Shown here: positions 53,199 through 61,652 of the stretch, piece by piece
How the letters are laid out: every line of letters begins with the position of its first letter
Position numbering within the stretch: the stretch's first letter is position 1
Assembly: GCF_016859125.1 (NCBI RefSeq)
Contig: NZ_CP069338.1
Location: forward strand, 6,325,501 to 6,389,500
DNA from: Archangium violaceum
GTDB lineage: Bacteria > Myxococcota > Myxococcia > Myxococcales > Myxococcaceae
Length of the DNA: 64,000 nucleotides
Reading direction: 5' to 3'
The notes under the pieces: model-generated
Told to the model about the DNA's origin: nothing
What the model saw: the letters and a program-made list of their open reading frames with translations, nothing else
The model's database searches: none
Made by a program: the position numbers and the translations under genes

Positions 53199-54160
53199 TA
53201 CGAAATCTCTCCTCCCACGGGGCCCTGCCGCGCCTCCTCGAGCGCGCGCAGGAAAAGCTCTTCCAGCGAAAATCGGGCGGGCTGCAACTGGGTGAGCCGC
53301 CCACCCTGCTCCAGCACCTGCTTGAGCAGGGGTTGTGCATCCGCCTCACGCACGCGCAGCAGCACGCGATTCTCCAGCTTGCGGACCTGCTCCAGCGCCA
53401 GCCCCAGCGCCTCGATGCGCTCCGCCGGCAGCCCCTCCACCGTCAAATCCAGGTGCGTCGCCTGCGCGCTCACCAACTCGGCCACGCTGCCTTCGCGCAC
53501 CCGCCGGCCGCCCACCAGCACCGCCACCCGATCACAGAGCGCCTCCACGTCCGGGATGATGTGTGTGCAGAAGAGCACGGTGGTGCCCCGGTGCCGCTCC
53601 TCGAGGATGATGTCGCGGATCTGCCGGCGGCCCACAGGATCCAGGCCCGAGGTGGGCTCGTCGAGGATGAGCAGCTCCGGCTTGGAGACCAGGGCCTGCG
53701 CCAGCGCCACGCGCTGCACCATGCCCTTGCTGTAGCGGCGGAGCTGCAGGTTGGCCGCCCGCGTCATCTGCACCAGCCCCAGGACTTCGGAGACCCGGTC
53801 ATCCAGCTCCTTGCCGCTCATGCCCGCCAGCCGGCCTGACAACGTGACGAACTCGCGGCCGGTCAGGTACTCGTAGGGCGCCGGGTTCTCCGGCACGTAG
53901 CCGATTCGGCGGCGTGCCTCCTTCGCGGTGGGGGGCAGGCCGAAGAGGCGTGCCTCGCCCGCGGAGGGCTGCACCAGATTGAGGAGGATCTTGATGGTGG
54001 TGGACTTGCCGGCACCATTGGGGCCGAGCAGTCCGTACACCTGGCCCGGCATCAGGGTGAGGTCCAGCGACTGGAGGGCGCGGACCTGTCGGTTCATGAG
54101 GAAGCCGAGCCGGTACGTCTTGGAAAGGTTTCGGATCTCGATGGGAGCGGGAGAGTCCAT
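53198..54160 (-). CDS. pilH: Pilus ABC transporter ATP-binding protein PilH
   Basis: A 320-residue ABC ATPase: Walker A LLGPNGAGKSTT, Q loop GYVPENPAPYEYLTG, signature RRYSKGMVQRVALAQAL, Walker B ELLILDEPTSGLDP, switch His in CTHIIPD. The C-terminal 90 residues (ATHLDLTVEGLPAERIEALG) are an accessory domain. ATG 54160 begins 5 nt after the pilG stop; a longer in-frame reading from 54190 overlaps pilG. PilH homologues are not part of Pseudomonas pil clusters, so this supports a myxobacterial origin. Confidence 0.92.
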   Translation of the reverse strand: MDSPAPIEIRNLSKTYRLGFLMNRQVRALQSLDLTLMPGQVYGLLGPNGAGKSTTIKILLNLVQPSAGEARLFGLPPTAKEARRRIGYVPENPAPYEYLTGREFVTLSGRLAGMSGKELDDRVSEVLGLVQMTRAANLQLRRYSKGMVQRVALAQALVSKPELLILDEPTSGLDPVGRRQIRDIILEERHRGTTVLFCTHIIPDVEALCDRVAVLVGGRRVREGSVAELVSAQATHLDLTVEGLPAERIEALGLALEQVRKLENRVLLRVREADAQPLLKQVLEQGGRLTQLQPARFSLEELFLRALEEARQGPVGGEIS

Positions 54161-54165
54161 GGGAG

Positions 54166-55068
54166 TCACTGCACCACCTGCGTCTGCCATTGGTAGCCCC
54201 GGCTGTCGGGGGTGTAGAGTTCGAGCCGTCGCTGCTGCGACTCCGAGTAGGCGCGCTCGTCGTAGCCGATGAAGAAGCCGCCCCCCTGCGGGTCGTGCGG
54301 AGGCTGCTTCAGGAAACCCAGCCACAGCAGCGTGTCGATGTCGGGCGGGGCCACGCCAAACCGCTGGCGGAAGTCGGAGATGGCGTCATCCACCCGCTGC
54401 AGTTCTCCCTCCATCTCCAGATCGCGCACTCGCTGTTGGAAGGCCTCGCGCGTGGCCGGGTCCTCCGCGGAATCCGCGAGGGAGCGCGCCAGCGCCAGGC
54501 CGGCATTCACGTTCCCGGCCTGGGCGTAGAGGCGGGTGGCGAGCGCGGGCAGGTAGGCAGGGGCACCCGGCAGCTTCGAGGTACGCTCCAACACCTCGGC
54601 CGCCTCCCGGTACTGCTTGTGGAAGGCGCTCAGGTTGTAGGCCAGCATGATGTTCATCTCGATGTTGTCGGGCACCAGGGGCAGGCCCTTGCGTAGGAGC
54701 CGGGTGGACTCCTCGGTGTTGACCCACGTCTCACGGCCCAGATTGGTGGGCAGCGCCCCCGCGGCGAACGGGTAGACGATGCTGAACCTTGGATCCAGGT
54801 CAGTGATGAGGTCCGCGTAGGGATAGATGTCGCGGTATTCCTCGGCCTGTCGCGCGCGGCCAGTGGCCTGGATGAGCTGGAGCCAGAAGTAATCCGCGAC
54901 CATCTGCAGGTGCCCCCGTCCCACCAGCCGTAGCAGCTCGAGCCGGGGCAGGAGGGGCTCCTGGTGAGGCCCCCGAGGAGGCTTGCGGGGAGGTTCCGCG
55001 AGCAGGGCGAGGATGGTCAGGCAGAGAAGGCCGGCCAGGAGGGCAGGCAGGGAGGTTCGCGACCGCAT
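54166..55068 (-). CDS. pilG: Pilus assembly protein PilG (myxobacterial)
   Basis: A 300-residue protein with one N-terminal membrane helix (LPALLAGLLCLTILALLA) and a periplasmic, mostly helical TPR-like body (DLITDLDPRFSIVYPFAAGA; ALATRLYAQAGNVNAGLALA). It is assigned from its place between pilA and pilH as in M. xanthus, where it is required for pilus formation; it is unrelated to the chemotaxis-type PilG of Pseudomonas. A pilA terminator lies 13 bp upstream of its ATG, so its expression depends on readthrough or a separate promoter. Confidence 0.85.
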   Translation of the reverse strand: MRSRTSLPALLAGLLCLTILALLAEPPRKPPRGPHQEPLLPRLELLRLVGRGHLQMVADYFWLQLIQATGRARQAEEYRDIYPYADLITDLDPRFSIVYPFAAGALPTNLGRETWVNTEESTRLLRKGLPLVPDNIEMNIMLAYNLSAFHKQYREAAEVLERTSKLPGAPAYLPALATRLYAQAGNVNAGLALARSLADSAEDPATREAFQQRVRDLEMEGELQRVDDAISDFRQRFGVAPPDIDTLLWLGFLKQPPHDPQGGGFFIGYDERAYSESQQRRLELYTPDSRGYQWQTQVVQ

Positions 55069-55080
55069 GTTGGTCTCAAA

Positions 55081-55152
55081 AACAGAAAGGACACCCGGGA
55101 TATGCCCCGGATGTCCTTTTTACTACCCGCTGGCCCAAGGGCCGAGCGGGTA
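55081..55152 (-). terminator. Double hairpin terminator between pilA and pilG
   Basis: On the minus strand, first TACCCGC-GGCCC-GGGCC-GCGGGTA (55152-55124), then AAAGGACA-CCGGG-CCCGG-TGTCCTTT (55119-55086) followed by CTGTTTTTG. The second is a good intrinsic terminator and should reduce transcription from pilA into pilG-H-I. Confidence 0.8.
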
Positions 55153-55157
55153 ATCAA

Positions 55158-55802
55158 TCAGATGTCGCAGTCGACGTCGTTGTAGCTCGTCCAAGGCGAA
55201 CCGGCCACCGCCGTGGTCTCGGAGGCGTTGCCGCACACGTGGGCCACCGTGGCGTCACCGGTCGAGATGTACCAGGTGTCGTTGCCCACCGGGTCGTTGT
55301 CGACGTTGCCCACCGCGTAGGCGTCGATGTTGCAGCCAGGGCAGCCGGCGGTGGAGAGGCCAGGATTCCCAGGCGGCTTGCCCGTGCCCACGTGGGAGAC
55401 GGTGCCCTTGGCGGTGAGCTCCGGCAGCGCCGTGGCGCCGCTGAACTTGCCCGTGTCCACGCTGATGCAGAAGGCGGAGGGGAGCTCGGCGATGGCGCCC
55501 GCGGCGCGCATCTCGCAGGTGCCCGTGTCGGCGCCGAAGTAGTAGGCGTAGCGGTTGCCGCGCTCGGGGGCGTAACCGATGATCTTGATGTCCTCCTCGT
55601 AGCGATCCTTCTCCTGGAGGAAGGCGCGCTGCGTGGTGAACCAGGCCTTCAGGTTGGCCTTGGCCTCACCCTGCTTGGAGCGGGCCTGGAACTTGATGAA
55701 GTTCGGGATGGCGATGGCTGCGAGGATGCCGATGATGGCCACCACGATCATGAGCTCGATGAGCGTGAAGCCACGGTTCTTCCGGGCGGACAGACGGGTC
55801 AT
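55158..55802 (-). CDS. pilA: Major type IV pilin PilA
   Basis: A 214-residue prepilin: basic 11-residue leader MTRLSARKNRG, cut by PilD before Phe12. The mature helix is FTLIELMIVVAIIGILAAIA with the Glu5 typical of type IVa pilins, then a globular domain with six Cys (GTCEMRAAG, SAFCISV, GCPGCNI, HVCGNAS, DVDCDI) that may form three disulfides. Longer than the Pseudomonas pilin (about 150) but normal for myxobacteria. ATG 55802 follows GAAGGGA. A sigma-54 promoter lies about 65 nt upstream. It is on the strand opposite to pilR and pilD. Confidence 0.96.
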   Translation of the reverse strand: MTRLSARKNRGFTLIELMIVVAIIGILAAIAIPNFIKFQARSKQGEAKANLKAWFTTQRAFLQEKDRYEEDIKIIGYAPERGNRYAYYFGADTGTCEMRAAGAIAELPSAFCISVDTGKFSGATALPELTAKGTVSHVGTGKPPGNPGLSTAGCPGCNIDAYAVGNVDNDPVGNDTWYISTGDATVAHVCGNASETTAVAGSPWTSYNDVDCDI

Positions 55803-55865
55803 GGGGTTCCCTTCGATGGGTAGCGGCCGAAGCCGTGGGTTGCGGCTGTAGCCGTGACGAGGAAT

Positions 55866-55881
55866 AGCACGAACGATGCCA
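55866..55881 (-). promoter_or_regulatory. pilA: Sigma-54 (-24/-12) promoter of pilA
   Basis: Minus strand TGGCATCGTTCGTGCT has GG and GC exactly 10 bp apart, the invariant spacing of sigma-54 promoters. A start near 55855 gives a leader of about 53 nt. It agrees with known PilR and sigma-54 control of pilA in M. xanthus. Confidence 0.75.
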
Positions 55882-55940
55882 CCGTCAAACGAGCCACCCC
55901 TCCACGGAGATCCAGGTACTTGCGTTGGATCACCAGACGC

Positions 55941-55982
55941 GGTGACAAAAAAGGGGTGCCAATTTTTGTCACCAGGGTGACA
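55941..55982. promoter_or_regulatory. Palindromic TGTCACC sites, probable PilR enhancer
   Basis: TGTCACC-AG-GGTGACA (55967-55982) is a perfect 7-2-7 palindrome. A further GGTGACA at 55941 also forms an 11-bp inverted repeat (GGTGACAAAAA/TTTTTGTCACC) with 55963-55973. They lie 60-100 bp upstream of the -24 element, where enhancer-binding proteins sit, and also 80 bp before pilD. Confidence 0.65.
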
Positions 55983-56061
55983 GGAATCGTCTGCCCGCGG
56001 TGCACTCCCGGGCCCTATGCTGCGCGCCTCGGAGCTTCTCGTGGATGAAGGGACGTAGAAC

Positions 56062-57027
56062 GTGACTCTCCAGGCGGTGGAAGCCGTGGCCGTGGCGCTG
56101 GTTTTCGTCATGGGCCTGATCTTCGGCAGTTTCCTGAATGTCGTGATCGCTCGCGTGCCCGCGGGCGAGAGCATCGTGCGGCCCCGTTCGCGTTGCCCCC
56201 GGTGTGGGCACCAACTCGCCTGGTACGAAAACATTCCGGTCCTGTCCTGGATCGCCCTGCGCGCGCGTTGCAGCTCGTGTGGCCTGCCCATCTCCTGGCG
56301 CTACCCGCTCATCGAGCTGCTCACCGGCGTGCTCTTCCTCGCCTGCCAGCGCCGCTTTGGTTGGAGCCCCGAGCTCGTGTCCGGCCTGGTGTTGGTGCTG
56401 CTGCTGGTGCCGCTCTCCTTCATTGATCTGGAGCATTGGATACTTCCGCACGAGCTGACGTGGCCGGGCATCGCCGCGGGCGTGGTGCTGTCGGCGACAC
56501 AGGGGCTGGAGCGGCTGCGCGACTCCGTCATCGGCGCGGTAGCCGGCTTCCTCATCTTCTGGGCGATGGAGTGGATAGGAGAGAAGATCTTCAAGAAGGA
56601 GGCCTTGGGGGCGGGTGATAAGGATCTGCTCGCACTCCTTGGGGCCTTCCTGTCGTGGAAGGCGCTGCTTGGCATCATCTTCCTCTCCTCGCTGCAGGGT
56701 GCTGTGGTGGGCTCGCTGATGTTGCTCATCCACGGACGGGCGGGACCGGCGCCGGAGCCCGAGGCTTCGGAGCCGCCATCCTCCACCCTCCCAAGTGCGC
56801 AGGTGCCTCCCGAGGGCGAGCCTGGAGCAGCGCCGGAGTCCGCGGATGCGGATCACGCACGAGAAGAGAAGGGGGAGGGCGAGGAGGACGACTGGGTCCC
56901 GGGCCCCACCAACATCCCCTTTGGTCCCTGGCTGTCGCTCGCGGCCCTCGAGATCATGCTGCTGGGTCCCTGGCTGAGCGAGGTGCTGCCGGTGCCATTG
57001 GATCTGCTGCTGTCGGGAGTGCGGTGA
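56062..57027 (+). CDS. pilD: Prepilin peptidase/N-methyltransferase PilD
   Basis: A 321-residue polytopic membrane aspartyl protease that cleaves the PilA leader and methylates the new N-terminus. It starts with the FGSFLNVVIARVP motif, has the zinc site CPRCGHQL and CSSCGLP, and both catalytic Asp: SFIDLEHWILP and GAGDKDLLALLG. Between the last two membrane helices is an acidic, Pro/Glu-rich insert of about 75 residues (RAGPAPEPEASEPP; ADHAREEKGEGEEDD), not found in standard PilD. GTG 56062 is the start. It is divergent from pilA. Confidence 0.94.
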   Translation: MTLQAVEAVAVALVFVMGLIFGSFLNVVIARVPAGESIVRPRSRCPRCGHQLAWYENIPVLSWIALRARCSSCGLPISWRYPLIELLTGVLFLACQRRFGWSPELVSGLVLVLLLVPLSFIDLEHWILPHELTWPGIAAGVVLSATQGLERLRDSVIGAVAGFLIFWAMEWIGEKIFKKEALGAGDKDLLALLGAFLSWKALLGIIFLSSLQGAVVGSLMLLIHGRAGPAPEPEASEPPSSTLPSAQVPPEGEPGAAPESADADHAREEKGEGEEDDWVPGPTNIPFGPWLSLAALEIMLLGPWLSEVLPVPLDLLLSGVR

Positions 57028-57043
57028 GGGAGGGCGGGCGCGG

Positions 57044-58165
57044 ATGAAGTGGCGGATCGCCAGCGTCGCCTTCTTGCTGAGCGTGGTGGGGACGGGCCTC
57101 ACCTGGCTCACCCTTCAGCGGCCGTTGTTGGCACTGATGGAGGCGGGGCGCCAGTGCGCGGCGCATGGCTCGCCGGAAGCCTCCGCGTTGGCTCGGACAA
57201 TCGGCTCGCTGCCGTTCCTGCTGGCGTGGGATCTGCTGCTGCTCACCCTCATGTCGTACGGAGTCTTGGACTTCATGGTGGGCCGGCCCCTGCGGCGGAC
57301 CGAGGATGTGGTGGAGCAGCTCGGCCGGTTGGAACTGGACGTGTCGTTGCCGGAGAGCCCGGGGCCGTTGCTCTCGCGCATCCAGCGGGCGCTCTCCCGT
57401 ATGATGGTGGCGCTCCAGGGGGAGCAGGAGACCACGCTGCGCCAGATGGAGGCGTTGCGTGCCGCCAACGCACGCCTGGCCCAGGCTCAGACAGAGCTCG
57501 TCTCGGCGGAGCGGTTGGCCACCGTGGGCCGGCTCGCCGCGGGCGTCGCCCACGAGGTGGGCAACCCGCTGGCGGGCATCCTCGGCTATCTCTCCCTGGC
57601 CGGTGCCCGCGTGAAGGACTCCGAGGTGCAGGAGTACCTCGCGCGCATCGATCATGAGGTGCAGCGCATCGACGGCATCGTGCGGGGCCTGTTGGAGATC
57701 GGCCGTCCGGGCTGGGAGCGGCTGGGACCGGTGGATGTGGGGCACGTGGTGGAGACGTGCGTGCAGCTCGTGAAGGCCGGGCGGGACTTCTCGCAGGTGG
57801 ACGTGTGCCTGGCGCTCACGCCCGGGCTGCTCGCGCGGGCGGACTCCGGCCCGCTGTCACAGATCGTCATCAACCTGTTGCTCAACGCGGTGCAGGCCAT
57901 GGGAGGGCAGGGGGTCGTGCGGCTCTCCACCTGGAGTGAGGGAGGGGACGTCCTGTTGATGGTGGAGGACACGGGGGCCGGCATTCCGGCGGAGGTGATG
58001 CCGCACCTCTTCGAGCCCTTCTTCACGACCAAGGCACCCGGGCAGGGCACGGGGCTGGGACTGGCCGTGTCGCTGCACCTGACGGAGGGGATGGGCGGGC
58101 GGCTGACGGCGGAGAACGTCCCGGGTGGAGGGGCTCGCTTCTCCGTGCGCCTGCCGGGCCTCTGA
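57044..58165 (+). CDS. pilS2: Sensor histidine kinase PilS2
   Basis: A 373-residue kinase with two N-terminal membrane helices (VAFLLSVVGTGLTWLTLQRP; LLAWDLLLLTLMSYGVLDFM) and a small periplasmic loop, HAMP-like segment (GRPLRRTEDVVEQLGRLELD), HisKA with His170 in GVAHEVGNPLAGIL, and HATPase_c (NLLLNAVQAMGG; GTGLGLAVSLHLTEGMGG). The gene order pilD-S2-R2-M is that of M. xanthus. It is 16 nt after pilD and 51 nt before pilR2, so probably one operon. Its signal is not known. Confidence 0.9.
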   Translation: MKWRIASVAFLLSVVGTGLTWLTLQRPLLALMEAGRQCAAHGSPEASALARTIGSLPFLLAWDLLLLTLMSYGVLDFMVGRPLRRTEDVVEQLGRLELDVSLPESPGPLLSRIQRALSRMMVALQGEQETTLRQMEALRAANARLAQAQTELVSAERLATVGRLAAGVAHEVGNPLAGILGYLSLAGARVKDSEVQEYLARIDHEVQRIDGIVRGLLEIGRPGWERLGPVDVGHVVETCVQLVKAGRDFSQVDVCLALTPGLLARADSGPLSQIVINLLLNAVQAMGGQGVVRLSTWSEGGDVLLMVEDTGAGIPAEVMPHLFEPFFTTKAPGQGTGLGLAVSLHLTEGMGGRLTAENVPGGGARFSVRLPGL

Positions 58166-58216
58166 GGTGGAAGCTGGCCGTGCGCCCCGGAGTGGGCTAC
58201 TTCTAGAGGGGCACTC

Positions 58217-59635
58217 ATGGCCCTCTTCCGCAGCATCCTCGTCGCTGACGACGAGCCTTCCGTCCGTCATGTCCTCACGCTGGTGTTGTCCGGGCTGGGC
58301 TACGAGGTACGGGCCGTGGCCGATGGCGAGGAGGCCCTGCGCGAGCTGTCCGCGCGCGGCTATGACGTGCTGCTGTGTGACGTGCGCATGCCCAGGCGCG
58401 ACGGCCTGTCCCTGCTGCGCCAGGCCTTGAGCGAGCACCCGGGGCTGACGGTGGTGGTGATGAGCGCGTACGGCTCTCAGGCGCAGGCGCTCGAGGCGGT
58501 GGGCGCCGGTGCGTACGACTACGTCCGCAAGCCCTTCAAGCCCGAGGAGATCGTCTTCGTCCTGCGCAAGGCAGAGGAGCGCGAGCGGCTGCTGCGCGAG
58601 AACCGGCGCCTGCAGGGGGCCGGTGGCTCCGTGTCCGGCGAGGGCATCCTCGGCGAGAGCGAGCCCATGCGGGTGGTGATGCGGCAGGTGGAGCGGCTGG
58701 CGCCGGTGGGCACCACCGTCCTCATCACGGGTGAGAGTGGAACGGGCAAGGAGCTCGTCGCGCGGGCCCTGCACGCGCGCTCGCCCCGGTCCGCCATGCC
58801 CTTCGTCGCCGTCAACTGTGGGGCCATCCCCGCGGGCCTCCTCGAGAGCGAGCTCTTCGGTCACGCGAAGGGCGCCTTCACGGACGCGCGCACCGCCCGG
58901 CGCGGCCTCTTCAGCGAGGCGGATGGCGGCACGCTCTTCCTCGACGAGGTGGGGGAACTGCCCCCGCCCGCCCAGGTGAAGCTGTTGCGTGTGCTCCAGG
59001 AGGGGGAAATCCGTCCGCTGGGGGAGAACCGCGCGGAGAAGGTGGACGTGCGCGTCATCGCCGCCACGCTGCGCGATCTGGGCCGCCTGGTGGAGCGGGG
59101 CGAGTTCCGCGAGGACCTCTACTACCGGCTCAACGTGGTGAACGTGCGCGTCCCCCCGCTGCGCGAGCGCCCTGGAGACATTCCGCTGCTGGCGCGGGCC
59201 TTCCTCGCGCGCTTCAACCGCGAGCTCAACCGTGAGCCTCCCGTTCGGGGCCTCACCCCCGAGGCCGAGGCGCTGATGGCCTCCTACTCCTGGCCCGGAA
59301 ACGTGCGGGAGCTGGAGAACGCCATGGAGCGTGCCGTCCTGCTGGCCGAGGCGGAGCTGATCCTCCCGCAGAACCTGCCAGAGCGGCTCTGGTCCTCGCC
59401 GCCTCCTCCGGCCATCGTGCCGGCCTCGGCCCCCTCCCACCCCGCGGCCGATACGAATCTGTCACTCAAACAGGCCATCCGGGACCTGGAGGAGTCCTAC
59501 ATCCGCGCCGCCCTGCGCCGGACCCGGGGCAACCGCACCCGGGCCGCCGAAGTGCTGGAGATCAGCCATCGGGCCCTGCTGTACAAAATCAAGGAATACG
59601 GAATCGACGCGGACGCCGAGGGCGAGCGAGGCTGA
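58217..59635 (+). CDS. pilR2: Sigma-54-dependent response regulator PilR2
   Basis: A 472-residue NtrC-type regulator: receiver (Asp55 in VLLCDVRMPRRDG, Lys in VRKPFKPEE), AAA+ ATPase (GESGTGKELVARALH; ESELFGHAKGAFTDA; GTLFLDEVGEL) and C-terminal Fis-type helix-turn-helix (GNRTRAAEVLEISHRALLYK). The sigma-54 loop reads GAFTDA, so contact with sigma-54 is expected. Partner of PilS2. Its targets are unknown; the pilA and pilM upstream regions are candidates. Confidence 0.92.
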   Translation: MALFRSILVADDEPSVRHVLTLVLSGLGYEVRAVADGEEALRELSARGYDVLLCDVRMPRRDGLSLLRQALSEHPGLTVVVMSAYGSQAQALEAVGAGAYDYVRKPFKPEEIVFVLRKAEERERLLRENRRLQGAGGSVSGEGILGESEPMRVVMRQVERLAPVGTTVLITGESGTGKELVARALHARSPRSAMPFVAVNCGAIPAGLLESELFGHAKGAFTDARTARRGLFSEADGGTLFLDEVGELPPPAQVKLLRVLQEGEIRPLGENRAEKVDVRVIAATLRDLGRLVERGEFREDLYYRLNVVNVRVPPLRERPGDIPLLARAFLARFNRELNREPPVRGLTPEAEALMASYSWPGNVRELENAMERAVLLAEAELILPQNLPERLWSSPPPPAIVPASAPSHPAADTNLSLKQAIRDLEESYIRAALRRTRGNRTRAAEVLEISHRALLYKIKEYGIDADAEGERG

Positions 59636-59850
59636 CTGCCCGTGCGGCAGTGGACGAGCCGCGGGGGAGGGCGATTTGACGAAACGCGTCCCAGGCCGGA
59701 AAATCGGCTTGTCAGAGCGGCGTGGGTGCACCGCCGTGGACGTTCGGGGGACAGATTGGCCGCCTGCTGAGCGGGCAGGCGCGGAGCACTTTTTAGGAGG
59801 GCTCGCGGGCCGGTGCTACGCTGGTGGCCCCTCCACGGAGCAACGACTGT

Positions 59851-60933
59851 ATGGCGAAGGGAAAGCTGGCTCTCGGTCTCGATATCGGATCGACCTCGGT
59901 GAAGATGATCCTGCTCAAGGAGCAGCGCAAGCGTGGCCAGGTGAGCTACGCGCTGCAGAGCTTTGGGATGAAGCCGCTGCCTCCCGAGGCCATCGTCGAC
60001 GGCGCGCTCATGAACTCCACCGCCATCGTGCAGGCGCTGCAGGAGTTGATGACCGAGCTGAAGATCAAGAACAAGGAGGTCGCCATCGGCGTCTCCGGCC
60101 ACTCGGTCATCATCAAGAAGATCCAGATGCCCCGCATGAGCCAGGAGGAGCTCGAGGAGAGCATCCAGTGGGAGGCGGAGCAGTACATCCCCTTCGACGT
60201 CAAGGACGTGAACATCGACACGCAGATCCTGGACGCGGGGGGCAATGACGCCACCGGCCAGATGGACGTGCTCCTGGTCGCGGCCAAGAAGGACATGATC
60301 AACGACTACACCACGGTGGTCTCCGAGTCGGGGCTGCAGCCGGTGGTGGTGGACGTGGACGCCTTCGCCGTCCAGAACATGTTCGCCTCCAACTACGACG
60401 TCCCCGACAAGGAGACGGTGGTGCTCATCAACGCGGGCGCCTCGGTGGTGAACATCAACATCATCTCCAACGGCATCACGGTGTTCACCCGTGACGTGAC
60501 CATCGGTGGCAACCAGTTCACCGAGGAGATCCAGAAGCAGCTCAACGTCTCCTACGAGGAGGCGGAGGCGCTGAAGATCGGCGGTACCCGTGGCGACTCG
60601 GACGCGGTCGTTCCCCAGGAGGTGGAGCGGGTGCTGACGAGCGTGGCCGAGCAGGTGTCCGGTGAAATCCAGCGCTCGCTGGACTTCTACGCGGGCACCG
60701 CGGTGGATGCCAACTTCACCAAGGTCTACCTCTCCGGTGGAACCGCCAAGATTCCGGCGCTGTTCAAGACCATCGAATCGCGTGTGGGCGTGCCGGTGGA
60801 GATCCTCAACCCCTTCCGGAAGATCGACGTGGACAACCGCAAGTTCGACCCCGCCTTCATCATGGAGGTGGCGCCGATGGCAGCGGTGGCCGTGGGCCTG
60901 GCGTTGCGCCGCCCGGGTGACAAGCTCGGCTGA
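59851..60933 (+). CDS. pilM: Type IV pilus assembly protein PilM
   Basis: A 360-residue actin-like cytoplasmic ATP-binding protein that joins PilN's tail to the motor. It has phosphate-1 LGLDIGSTSVKMILLK, phosphate-2 VVLINAGASVVNINII and adenosine motif FTKVYLSGGTAKIPALF, and SHA-fold PilM signature IKKIQMPRMSQEELEESIQW. ATG 59851 begins the canonical start. The 215-bp gap to pilR2 has no clear promoter, though the spacing suggests one. Confidence 0.95.
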   Translation: MAKGKLALGLDIGSTSVKMILLKEQRKRGQVSYALQSFGMKPLPPEAIVDGALMNSTAIVQALQELMTELKIKNKEVAIGVSGHSVIIKKIQMPRMSQEELEESIQWEAEQYIPFDVKDVNIDTQILDAGGNDATGQMDVLLVAAKKDMINDYTTVVSESGLQPVVVDVDAFAVQNMFASNYDVPDKETVVLINAGASVVNINIISNGITVFTRDVTIGGNQFTEEIQKQLNVSYEEAEALKIGGTRGDSDAVVPQEVERVLTSVAEQVSGEIQRSLDFYAGTAVDANFTKVYLSGGTAKIPALFKTIESRVGVPVEILNPFRKIDVDNRKFDPAFIMEVAPMAAVAVGLALRRPGDKLG

Positions 60934-60963
60934 TCTCCCCCTCTTTTCGAAGGACCGACTCAC

Positions 60964-61638
60964 ATGATGATCCGCATCAACCTGTTGCCCGTCCGCAAGA
61001 AAGTGCAGCGGGAGATGGGCCGGCAGATCCTGGCCCTCTTCGCGTTGGTGATCCTCGGCGCGGGCGGAGGCAACTTCTTCTGGTACTCCGACCGCAATGA
61101 CGTGGTGGAAAGGCAGGCCAAGGCCCTGGCCACCACCCGTCAGCGCATCGCCGACCTGGACAAGACCATCGGCGAGGTGAAGAACATCAACACCCGCAAG
61201 GCCGAGGTGGAGAAGAAGCTGGCCGTGCTGGACGAGTTGCGCAGGGGCCGTTCCGGTCCCGTGCGCATGCTGGACGCCCTGTCCACCTCGCTGCCGAAGA
61301 AGGCCTGGATCAAGACCTTCAACGAGGAGCGTGGCGCCGTGAAGCTGGCGGGTTCGGCCATCAGCCACGATGATGTGGCCGAGCTGATGCGCAACCTCAA
61401 CGGCATGGTGTGGACGCCCAAGGGGATCGGCCGCCTGGTGGAGCAGCGCCGTGAGGCCAAGACGTCGCGCGTGGAGCTGGTGGCGGCCGAGGCCTCCATC
61501 GAGGAGTTCCCGGTGGGCGACATCAAGCCCTTCTTCTCCAACGTGGACCTGAAGAAGACCGAGCAGAAGGGCACCAGGGCGGGTGAACTGTCCACAGTGG
61601 ACTTCGACATCACCCTCACCGCCAACTACGCCATCTGA
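60964..61638 (+). CDS. pilN: Type IV pilus assembly protein PilN
   Basis: A 224-residue bitopic inner-membrane protein. Its cytoplasmic N-terminus MMIRINLLPVRKK carries the INLLP motif that docks in PilM. A membrane helix follows (ILALFALVILGAGGGNFFWY), then a periplasmic coiled coil (ATTRQRIADLDKTIGEVKN) and ferredoxin-like domain. It forms a heterodimer with PilO. It begins 30 nt after pilM. Confidence 0.95.
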   Translation: MMIRINLLPVRKKVQREMGRQILALFALVILGAGGGNFFWYSDRNDVVERQAKALATTRQRIADLDKTIGEVKNINTRKAEVEKKLAVLDELRRGRSGPVRMLDALSTSLPKKAWIKTFNEERGAVKLAGSAISHDDVAELMRNLNGMVWTPKGIGRLVEQRREAKTSRVELVAAEASIEEFPVGDIKPFFSNVDLKKTEQKGTRAGELSTVDFDITLTANYAI

Positions 61639-61652
61639 GAGGAACCGGCGCG

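Noticed and set aside
59636-59850. Possible promoter and terminator between pilR2 and pilM
   Set aside because: Only weak pieces (TTGACG, a short CTGCC/GGCAG stem) were found, without good spacing or a U-run.
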